Shown here piece by piece: positions 51,196 through 57,534 of a DNA stretch of 57,534 nt. The stretch comes from Paenibacillus jilunlii (GTDB lineage: Bacteria; Bacillota; Bacilli; Paenibacillales; Paenibacillaceae): NCBI RefSeq assembly GCF_900102965.1, contig NZ_FNGM01000012.1, positions 101,824 to 159,357 of the forward strand, written 5' to 3'. The stretch's first letter is position 1; every line of letters starts with the position of its first letter. A program made the translations under genes and the position numbers. Below the pieces are notes generated by a model. The model was not told where the DNA came from. It made no database searches and saw only the letters and a list, made by a program, of their open reading frames with translations.

Positions 51196-51831
51196 TCAAT
51201 CGTATGACATTTCGTATTTCGTGAGCCCTACTGCATTGGCATAGAGTGCAGCCTGTGTACGGTCAGCCACCTGGAGCTTCGCCAGAATCTGGCTTACATG
51301 CTTCTTCACCGTGAATTCACTGATGAACAGCCGCGAGGCGATTTCGCGGTTGCTGGCCCCCTGCCCAAGCTCGATCAGCACTTCCTTTTCTTTCGGAGTC
51401 AATTCGTCGGTTGGACTGTTGCCGCTCATCCGCATCTTGTCTTCCATCAAGCCAGGGTCATAATACTTTCGGCCTTTATGAACGAGTTGAATGGCAAACA
51501 GCAGTTCTTCCGGCAGCGCCTCTTTCAGCACATAACCATCAACCAGCACTTCTTCTGCCTTCAAAAAATCCTCCCGGCTCGCCGAAGAGGTCAGCAGGAT
51601 AAACTTGCTGATGAGTCCGCGCGAACGCGCTGCTTTGATTACATCCAGACCTGATTCATCGGCCAGCTTAAGATCAATAAGCACAAGATCAGGCTGCGTC
51701 TCTTCAATGATCAGAAGCGCTTCTTGGCCATTCGTTGCTTCGCCGGCAAAATGCAGATTGGACTGCATGGAAATGACCGCCGCGAGTCCTCTCCTAACCA
51801 ATGGGTGATCATCAACGATGACGATTTTCAC
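51196..51831 (-). CDS. NarL/LuxR-type response regulator
   Basis: A DNA-binding response regulator of 211 residues. The receiver domain has acidic residues Asp7-Asp8 (IVDDHPLVRRG), phospho-acceptor Asp53 (LVLIDLKLADES) and a lysine in VLKEALPEE. The C-terminal LuxR helix-turn-helix is LTPKEKEVLIELGQGASNR, then ISEFTVKKHVSQILAKL. Translation begins at GTG with AGGAGG upstream. It is co-transcribed with the sensor kinase at 51855 (23-base gap) and ends at a strong terminator. Its position before the EPS operon makes it a likely, unproven EPS regulator, in the manner of DegU. Confidence 0.93.
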   Translation of the reverse strand: MKIVIVDDHPLVRRGLAAVISMQSNLHFAGEATNGQEALLIIEETQPDLVLIDLKLADESGLDVIKAARSRGLISKFILLTSSASREDFLKAEEVLVDGYVLKEALPEELLFAIQLVHKGRKYYDPGLMEDKMRMSGNSPTDELTPKEKEVLIELGQGASNREIASRLFISEFTVKKHVSQILAKLQVADRTQAALYANAVGLTKYEMSYD

Positions 51832-51854
51832 TAGAACGACCTCCTGCCTAAAGT

Positions 51855-53501
51855 TTATGCATTTTTTAGTTCAGCCACGCCGACAGGTATCGAAATCAAA
51901 ATTCTGGTACCTGCATTCTCACTGCTGGACAACTGGAAGTCACCGCCTAAAGACTGTGCCAAATATTGCATATTCTTCATGCCTAGTCCGCCGGTGTTAT
52001 CCTCGGATTCGGTCCAGAGCAGATCAGTATCGAAACCGACACCATCATCGACTATCGAAAGTCTGATCCATTTCGGCTTAAGTGACAGTTCGACATCCAC
52101 CCGGCTGGCCGCACCATGTCGAATGGCATTGCCTGTCGCTTCGGATATAATCCGGAAGAGCGCCTTGTGGTAAGGATAAGGGAGACTGAAATCATCCCCC
52201 GTTATTTTTAACTCAATTTCTACGTCGTTCAGCCTGGACAAGCTTTTCAAATGTGATCTGACCATACCCAGCCATGTCGGGCCGCCGCTCTTTTTGGAGC
52301 TGAGGCTGTAGATGGTAATGCGCAATTCCTTAGCTACCTTGGTGGCTGAATCATGAATCAGCTCAATCTGCTCCTCCAGCTCGGATTCGGACATCTTCCG
52401 CCATGTCTGCTTAAGCGAATGCGTCGCATAGACAATACCGAACAGGCTCTGCGATACACTGTCGTGCATCTCGTCAGCAATCCGGTTCTGTTCGTTCGTG
52501 ATAATCAGCCGGTTCTCAATCACACCAAGTTCATGGCGTTCCAGGATAATCGCGCTCAGCTCCGAGAGAAACATCAGCTGCTGGATATACCACCTGCGTC
52601 CTTCCAGGCCTTCCGATGCTTCCAGCTTCACGCCGATCATACCGACAAACCGCGTACTCATTCTTACAGGCATGAGCAGAAAGTCTCCAAGTCCGGGGAG
52701 GCTCTTGAACACCGGTTCACGCTGCAACCGCCATTCATGCTCATGTTTCTCCAGCTCTGCAAAAAGAAACCGTTCCTCCTCCTGATGCCAGCCGGTCTGC
52801 CGGCTCTGCGGTGCGGGCTCGCCGCTCTTTTGGGCGAACCAGAACAACGCTTTGTCCAGCTTGGTAAGCTTCACCACATAATCCGTAATAACCTGGCCGA
52901 TGTTCATGAAATCATGCTGGCTTGAGGTTTCCACAATGTGATAGAGCGACTTAATATGCTCCATGGTTTCGTTCGTCCGTGCATTGGCCGCTTCCCGCTG
53001 CCGCTTGATCCGATTAACCATCTGCATAACTATAACCGTAAGTACCATGACTAGAAACAGGTTGCCATTGTCAAGCACGGCTTCGGCGAAAGTTTTTCCG
53101 GAAGAGTTCAAGAAAAAATAACAAAATACGGAAATAACACCAAAATAGCTGAATAGCAAGCTCCAGCTGAAATAAATAGGCAAGGAACCTGCCGCGATGA
53201 GGACAGGATTCAGGACATACAATTTAAAAGAACTGTCATACCCGCCAGTAAACAATGTGAGTACAACGAGCCCCGCCATCTCAATGCTTACGGTAAGCAT
53301 AAGAATACGCGGCCATTTACGCAACCTCCGGTAATAAATCGTGAATACTTGTGCAAATAAGAATAACACCATGATTAATAGGGATTTATAAAAGACGGAA
53401 GGCCCCGTATGGTCCAAGAGGTACATCAGCGATGTGAGGGACAAAGATATGTTTCTGTAAATGGTTATTACTTTGTCTTCCGCGGTTGCTTTGATATTCA
53501 T
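51855..53501 (-). CDS. DegS/NarX-type sensor histidine kinase
   Basis: A membrane histidine kinase of 548 residues. The N-terminal about 165 residues contain five or six hydrophobic helices with no large extracellular domain. A coiled region and GAF-like domain follow at about 185-325. The HisKA_3 dimerisation domain carries the phospho-accepting His346 in RIADEMHDSVSQSLFG. A HATPase_c domain follows (EATGNAIRHG, VDDGVGFD, GGLGMKNMQYLA). It forms an operon with the response regulator. The signal may be intramembrane or cytosolic. A perfect match to the CcpA operator consensus lies 105 bases upstream. Confidence 0.93.
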   Translation of the reverse strand: MNIKATAEDKVITIYRNISLSLTSLMYLLDHTGPSVFYKSLLIMVLFLFAQVFTIYYRRLRKWPRILMLTVSIEMAGLVVLTLFTGGYDSSFKLYVLNPVLIAAGSLPIYFSWSLLFSYFGVISVFCYFFLNSSGKTFAEAVLDNGNLFLVMVLTVIVMQMVNRIKRQREAANARTNETMEHIKSLYHIVETSSQHDFMNIGQVITDYVVKLTKLDKALFWFAQKSGEPAPQSRQTGWHQEEERFLFAELEKHEHEWRLQREPVFKSLPGLGDFLLMPVRMSTRFVGMIGVKLEASEGLEGRRWYIQQLMFLSELSAIILERHELGVIENRLIITNEQNRIADEMHDSVSQSLFGIVYATHSLKQTWRKMSESELEEQIELIHDSATKVAKELRITIYSLSSKKSGGPTWLGMVRSHLKSLSRLNDVEIELKITGDDFSLPYPYHKALFRIISEATGNAIRHGAASRVDVELSLKPKWIRLSIVDDGVGFDTDLLWTESEDNTGGLGMKNMQYLAQSLGGDFQLSSSENAGTRILISIPVGVAELKNA

Positions 53502-53605
53502 CCCACCACCCTATTCTCCAGTTTGTGGAAAATGCGAGCTTATTCTAAGCTTTGTTTAAAAGCATCATACATGAGAAAAATCACAATAACAAGTTCCCCT
53601 TTTAA

Positions 53606-53621
53606 TTGATAACGTTTACAA
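53606..53621. promoter_or_regulatory. cre-type operator (CcpA site)
   Basis: TTGATAACGTTTACAA matches every position of the consensus WTGNNARCGNWWWCAW. It lies 105 bases upstream of the sensor kinase start, in a 316-base AT-rich region that otherwise holds no gene. A LacI-family regulator other than CcpA could bind the same sequence. Confidence 0.6.
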
Positions 53622-53731
53622 ATGATGATTGTTGCATAATTTCCAGCTTTTTTTTCAAAAGTTTCTTGGAAAAACCCCATATTTTCAAATGATAGCGAAT
53701 TCACAAAAAGTCCACATATTTAGACGCACAA

Positions 53732-53767
53732 GAAGCAGCCTGTCAGCGACTACGGACAGGCTGCTTC
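53732..53767. terminator. Strong hairpin after the small CxxC gene
   Basis: A perfect 13-bp stem (GAAGCAGCCTGTC/GACAGGCTGCTTC) with a 10-base loop lies 50 bases past the stop of the small gene at 53818. It lacks a clear T-run on either strand (TTGTGCG on minus), so termination is likely but not certain. Confidence 0.5.
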
Positions 53768-53817
53768 GGCAGCAATAATCTATGGTTGTCATAAAGTCAT
53801 ACCGGTCATCCGCAGGT

Positions 53818-53988
53818 CTAATCGGCCACCGTCGGCAGAGTTTTAGGTAACTTGGATGAATTACAAATACAAATCTGATAGCGTTGATCGCCAACGATAT
53901 GATACCCGGTGGACAAAATACGTACAGAATGGTTTTGTGTATCCACCTTATGGAGACTGCGGCAACTGATGCAGTAATATTCTCTCAT
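53818..53988 (-). CDS. Small CxxC protein, 56 residues
   Basis: A small soluble reading frame with GGAGAT upstream of the ATG. It has an N-terminal YYCISCRSLH motif and a second pair CIC near residue 43, suggesting a small zinc-binding fold. There are no membrane segments. I do not recognise the family. A longer frame would start within AT-rich sequence without a ribosome site. It is followed by a strong hairpin. Function unknown; it may be a regulatory or stress protein, or a non-coding coincidence. Confidence 0.5.
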   Translation of the reverse strand: MREYYCISCRSLHKVDTQNHSVRILSTGYHIVGDQRYQICICNSSKLPKTLPTVAD

Positions 53989-54132
53989 GGCTTCATCTCC
54001 GGCATAGTCTATAAGAACTATCGTGAATCTGCTAATATTACCTAAATAATAACATTCCATTTTTGACCATGTCAATAAAAAACCACAAATTCCGACATGA
54101 TTTCGTCATTTTAGGTAGAAATATGTCGCTTG

Positions 54133-54987
54133 CTATATGCTGTTACGGCAAATTAACGGAGATACCCCCATATATTTCTTGAATAATCTTGAAAAATAAA
54201 AACTATCAGCATAATGCAGCATTCCGGCTATCGCCTTAACCTGCAGCGAAGTATTGAGCAGCAGATGCTTCGCTTCCGCCATTTTGAGCCGGTGGATATA
54301 TTCATGCAGCGGGTAACCGCTGCTGCGCCGTACAAGACGGCGCAGCGTGGACATCGAAATATGGTGTTTGGCTGCAATCGCCGATAGATCGGGCGTTCCG
54401 TAAATGCATGCATTCAACTCTTCACGGATTAGCGGGAAGAGATCAGGCAGCCGGGTGCGGCAGCGACCCTCAGTAATCAGGGAACACTCCAGCAGAAGCC
54501 CTTCCAGCATCGCTGCCGCCCGGTCGGCATCCGCCGGGGCACCGCCTTCCATCAGCGCCAGCACCTGTTCGAATACAGATGCCAGCTCCTGAGAGGCCTG
54601 GGCATCAAATACAGTCCCCCCCTCCAGGAGTCCCGACTCCACCCATTCAGCCACACGGGTTCCATTGAAGTTGATATAGTATTCATCCCAGCTGCACCCC
54701 GGAGCAGGTCCAAAGCTGTAGCTGCAGCCCGGGCGGAAGAAAAACAGGCTTCCGGCGCGCACCTGCTGAACCCTGCCGCCGTTCTCCATGTATGTGCCGT
54801 TCCCGGATATGATATAGACTAGGGCCCAATGTTCGAATACAACATTAGACCGGAACCATATTCTTCCCGGCAGATGACCCGCCTGACCTATCCGGATCGC
54901 CTTCAGCCTAAGCCTGGAGGACTCTACCTTGGGATCAATAATCCGTACAGGATACGGACTGATCATATAATCCATGACCTCGGACAT
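54133..54987 (-). CDS. AraC family transcriptional regulator
   Basis: A regulator of 284 residues with an N-terminal cupin sensing domain (about 25-150, with SGNGTYMENGGRVQQVRAGSL as the barrel strands) and two C-terminal helix-turn-helix motifs. The first is LSAIAAKHHISMSTLRRLVR and the second VKAIAGMLHYADSFYFSRLF, ending in the AraC signature. It is divergent from the GH20 gene with an 84-base gap, so it probably controls that gene in response to a sugar. The ATG at 54987 has GGAGG nine bases upstream; an ATG three codons earlier overlaps the site. Confidence 0.91.
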   Translation of the reverse strand: MSEVMDYMISPYPVRIIDPKVESSRLRLKAIRIGQAGHLPGRIWFRSNVVFEHWALVYIISGNGTYMENGGRVQQVRAGSLFFFRPGCSYSFGPAPGCSWDEYYINFNGTRVAEWVESGLLEGGTVFDAQASQELASVFEQVLALMEGGAPADADRAAAMLEGLLLECSLITEGRCRTRLPDLFPLIREELNACIYGTPDLSAIAAKHHISMSTLRRLVRRSSGYPLHEYIHRLKMAEAKHLLLNTSLQVKAIAGMLHYADSFYFSRLFKKYMGVSPLICRNSI

Positions 54988-55071
54988 GATGTGCATTCCT
55001 CCCCTTGTTCAGGAGTGATATGGTTAATCTGAAGATGATCATATTCTACATGAACAAGAGGTGTCCACGCT

Positions 55072-57003
55072 ATGTCTGAAAACCATCATTTGCAGCTGTT
55101 TCCGGGGCCAAAGGTCTTGGAATGTTCTGACGGCCGGTTCCATCTTCCCGCACAAGGAAGCATCGTTCTTGCAGGAGAAGCGGACCGTGCCGCTCTTCCT
55201 GCTGCGCGCAGGCTCCAGCTCACCCTGTCTCAGGTCCTTCAATTGAACCTATCCCTGTCTGTAGGCACACGCCCATCCGTCCGTTCCGTCTACCACTTTA
55301 GTTATAGTCCACTGCTGCCTGCCCAGGGCTATGAAATCCATGTGGATGAGAGCGGAATCGCTGTAAACTACGGTTCTCCCGAGGGGGCCTACTATGCGGC
55401 TGCCACTCTGAAACAAATACTGCAGCAATGCGGCAGGAACCTTCCGTTTCTGCATATCAGCGACCAGCCGGACTTCGCGGCCAGGGGACTGATGATCGAC
55501 ATCAGCCGCAATAAAATCCCCAAGCTCGAAACCCTGTACCGGATCGTTGATTTCATGGCTGATCTGAAGCTGAACCAGCTGCAATTATATATAGAAGGTT
55601 CTCCCTTTGCCTATGAATCCTTTCCCCAGGTCTGGGAGCTTGAAACCCCAATAACCGGGGAGGAAATTCTGCAGCTTGACGCCTACTGCCAGGAACGATA
55701 TATCGGGCTTGTTCCGAACCAAAACAGCTTCGGGCACATGGAGGGATGGCTGACCCGTCCTGAGTTCAATGATCTCGCTGAGATTCCAGAAGGCTTTATG
55801 CTCCCTGAGGATATGTACGACAGCGAAATGTATCCGGAAGGATTGTTCATGCACCCGGGAACCTTCCATACCGAAAACCCTGAAGTGCTGCAGCTGCTCG
55901 CCGCCATGTACGATGACCTTCTTCCCTACTTCACGTCAAAATATTTTAATGTAGGCTGTGACGAAACCTATGAGCTGGGGCTTGGCAAAAGCAAAGCTGC
56001 GGCAGACGCCGCCGGCAAAGGCCAGCTGTATTTGTCTTTTCTGCAGAAAATTCATGGGCTGGTCCTGGAGCGAGGTAAAACCATGCAGTTCTGGGGCGAC
56101 ATTATTATTCAGCATCCTGAGCTCATTCCCCAGCTCCCCAAAGATATCGTTGCCATGGAATGGGGCTACAGCGCAGCCCATCCGTTCGAAGCCGATACAC
56201 TAAAATTCCGCGAAGCGGGAATTCCTTTTTATGTCTGTCCGGGAACCAGTTCCTGGAACTCCCTTACGGGCCGCACCGACAACATGATGGCCAATCTGCG
56301 CAGTGCCGCAATCCACGGCAAAAATAACGGTGCCATCGGCTATCTGATTACCGACTGGGGCGATTTCGGCCATTGGCAGCACCTGCCTGTCAGCTATGCC
56401 GGATTCGCCTACGGTGCAGCGGTCGCCTGGAATGTGGAGAACAATCTGGAGGCAGATGTGGCCGGGTACCTGAACACAGCCGTCTTCCATGACCGTGCGG
56501 GCAAAATCGGACAGCTGCTGCTGGACCTCGGCAACTACTACAGGCTGGAGTCCGGCAGCATCCGTCCGAATGATACGGAAATGTCCATGCTGCTGCGCAC
56601 CCCTCTGCAGCAGACGCAGCTTGTCGGCAAGCTTACGGTTGAGCATTTCGATCATCTGGAGCAGTATTTGGCGGAGATCGGAACCCGGCTTGAACAGCTG
56701 GAGCTGGAATGCGCCGATGCCGGACTTGTTGCAGCAGAGCTCCGGAATGGCATTCATTTTGTTAAGCATGCTGTGCAGCTGGCCCGGATCAAAAAGCAGT
56801 TGGCGGACGGACCCGGCACACTTCAGCCTGAGCTGATCCACCGCCAGATTAAAGACCTGGACATTCTGCTCCATCATTACCGCCAGCTGTGGATTCAGCG
56901 CAACCGGACCGGCGGCTTGGAACAGAGCGTCTCGAAGCTGGTCCGGCTGCGCGCCGAGTACACCCGGCTGGCAGCAGAGCTGACTGGTTCAGCGGCGTTA
57001 TAG
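55072..57003 (+). CDS. Cytosolic GH20 beta-N-acetylhexosaminidase-like enzyme
   Basis: A glycosidase of 643 residues predicted to remove terminal N-acetylhexosamine (or related beta-hexosyl) residues. The N-terminal GH20b-like domain at about 5-125 is followed by the catalytic barrel (RGLMIDISRNKIPKLETLYR, NQNSFGHMEGWL). The catalytic Asp297-Glu298 pair is in YFNVGCDETYELG, in the HxGxDE-like position but with the preceding His missing. No signal peptide is seen, so it acts on imported oligosaccharides. The C-terminus is helical. AAGAGGTG supports the start. It is divergent from the AraC gene and ends at a very strong terminator. Confidence 0.87.
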   Translation: MSENHHLQLFPGPKVLECSDGRFHLPAQGSIVLAGEADRAALPAARRLQLTLSQVLQLNLSLSVGTRPSVRSVYHFSYSPLLPAQGYEIHVDESGIAVNYGSPEGAYYAAATLKQILQQCGRNLPFLHISDQPDFAARGLMIDISRNKIPKLETLYRIVDFMADLKLNQLQLYIEGSPFAYESFPQVWELETPITGEEILQLDAYCQERYIGLVPNQNSFGHMEGWLTRPEFNDLAEIPEGFMLPEDMYDSEMYPEGLFMHPGTFHTENPEVLQLLAAMYDDLLPYFTSKYFNVGCDETYELGLGKSKAAADAAGKGQLYLSFLQKIHGLVLERGKTMQFWGDIIIQHPELIPQLPKDIVAMEWGYSAAHPFEADTLKFREAGIPFYVCPGTSSWNSLTGRTDNMMANLRSAAIHGKNNGAIGYLITDWGDFGHWQHLPVSYAGFAYGAAVAWNVENNLEADVAGYLNTAVFHDRAGKIGQLLLDLGNYYRLESGSIRPNDTEMSMLLRTPLQQTQLVGKLTVEHFDHLEQYLAEIGTRLEQLELECADAGLVAAELRNGIHFVKHAVQLARIKKQLADGPGTLQPELIHRQIKDLDILLHHYRQLWIQRNRTGGLEQSVSKLVRLRAEYTRLAAELTGSAAL

Positions 57004-57024
57004 CACCAGGTATTTATGGCATTT

Positions 57025-57068
57025 AAGGCAGCCGCTCCGCAGGTTACTCTGCGGAGCGGCTGCCTTTT
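57025..57068 (+). terminator. Terminator of the GH20 gene
   Basis: A perfect 18-bp stem (AAGGCAGCCGCTCCGCAG and its complement) with a six-base loop is followed by TTTT, 22 bases after the GH20 stop. It is likely active in both directions. Confidence 0.95.
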
Positions 57069-57074
57069 AATATT

Positions 57075-57149
57075 CAACGGTATATCTGCCGTTGTTTCAC
57101 TTCGCGGCCTCCGGCGACACCCCAACAACAGTATATCTGCCGTTGTTCC
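57075..57149. repeat. 51-bp repeat, CAACGG/CCGTTG hairpin family
   Basis: Two copies of a unit containing TATATCTGCCGTTGTT occur with the TATATCTGCC core at 57081 and 57132, exactly 51 bases apart. The first copy forms a CAACGG/CCGTTG hairpin. A third relative occurs at 8-30 in the window. The 120 bases after the second copy (about 57150-57270) hold nothing recognisable. Confidence 0.7.
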
Positions 57150-57273
57150 ATTTCGTTTCCTCCAGCGGTTGTGCTCTAATAACAGCTTTTCGGTTAGGCC
57201 CCCTATTTCCGAAGCCTGCTCTGTCAAAAGTCAAGTTTCTTGTAGAACTCCGCTTACTTCAACAGTGTTCCGC

Positions 57274-57534
57274 AAACTGGCTAATTGGACAATTGTGAAG
57301 TATAAGTACCTCTCATTTCTCCCCAAACTGGCCAATCGGACAATTGTGAGGTATAAGTACCTCTCATTTCTCTCCAAACTGGCTAATCGGGAAAGTGTGA
57401 GGTATAAGTACCTTTCATTTCTCCGCAAACTGGCCAATCGGACAAATCTGAGGTATAAGTACCTTTCATTTCTCCCCAAACTGGCCAATCGTGCAAATGT
57501 GAGGTATAAGTACCTCTCATTTCTCCCCAAACTG
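57274..57534. repeat. 51-bp tandem repeat array, AAACTGGCCAATCGG family
   Basis: Five full units and the start of a sixth run to the end of the window. The AAACTG anchors lie at 57274, 57325, 57376, 57427, 57478 and 57529, so the period is exactly 51 bases. Each unit has AAACTGG(C/T)(C/T)AAT(C/T)GG, then GAGGTATAAGTACCTCTC; GAGGTA-TAAG-TACCTC is a hairpin in most units. The array translates as a 17-residue repeat without stops on the minus strand. No ribosome site or gene-like start supports coding. Confidence 0.9.

Noticed and set aside
57231..57530. Minus-strand frame of 99 residues made of 17-residue repeats
   Set aside because: It is the direct result of a 51-bp tandem array, has no ribosome binding site, and its repeats show hairpin symmetry more than protein-like constraint. 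Treated as a DNA repeat.
1..57534. Insertion sequences, prophage genes or attachment sites
   Set aside because: No transposase, integrase or phage structural genes, and no flanking target-site duplications, were recognised.

Overview
The window looks like a chromosomal segment of a Paenibacillus-type Bacillota. The basis is strong AGGAGG-type ribosome binding sites with frequent GTG and TTG starts, S-layer-homology (SLH) surface enzymes, many carbohydrate-active enzymes, roughly balanced base composition, and a Wzx/Wzy-type exopolysaccharide (EPS) locus resembling those of Paenibacillus. No rRNA, tRNA, insertion sequence, prophage or CRISPR array was seen.

Left part (1-13.8 kb): a chemoreceptor, an intergenic area packed with ~51-bp repeats and a tight cluster of three DnaA boxes, a very large SLH-anchored GH26 mannanase, a dGTPase-family HD hydrolase, a helix-turn-helix/periplasmic-binding-like regulator, an ECF sigma-factor operon, and the molybdate transporter genes modAB. 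Middle (13.8-26.5 kb): a five-gene oligopeptide ABC transporter operon, a WYL regulator, several small membrane or hypothetical genes, an AIM24 protein, Dps with a Per-box-like operator, and a CPA1 K+/H+ or Na+/H+ antiporter.

Core (26.7-53.5 kb): a polysaccharide locus on the minus strand. Transcription runs from a sensor kinase and response regulator, past a strong terminator, into Wzz-like and CpsD-like regulators, GalU, a priming sugar transferase, two GT2 and three GT4 glycosyltransferases, a TagA/CpsF transferase, two Wzy/WaaL-like proteins, a Wzx-like flippase, UDP-glucose dehydrogenase and GDP-mannose pyrophosphorylase. Immediately downstream come three secreted glycosidases. Two are GH26 enzymes with PA14 domains. 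The gene set predicts a polymer containing mannose and glucuronic acid that carries its own candidate depolymerases. The first GH26 gene has a convincing c-di-GMP-I (GEMM) riboswitch in its leader, with its Shine-Dalgarno sequence in the closing stem. This suggests that the biofilm second messenger controls matrix trimming.

Right end (53.5-57.5 kb): a small CxxC protein, a divergent AraC regulator and cytosolic GH20 hexosaminidase pair, a strong terminator, then further 51-bp tandem repeats that run off the window.

The most unusual signals are the GEMM-controlled mannanase, four unrelated intergenic repeat families that share a 51-bp period (exact in three), and a three-copy dispersed long-hairpin element with apparent compensatory changes, found three times between co-directional genes.
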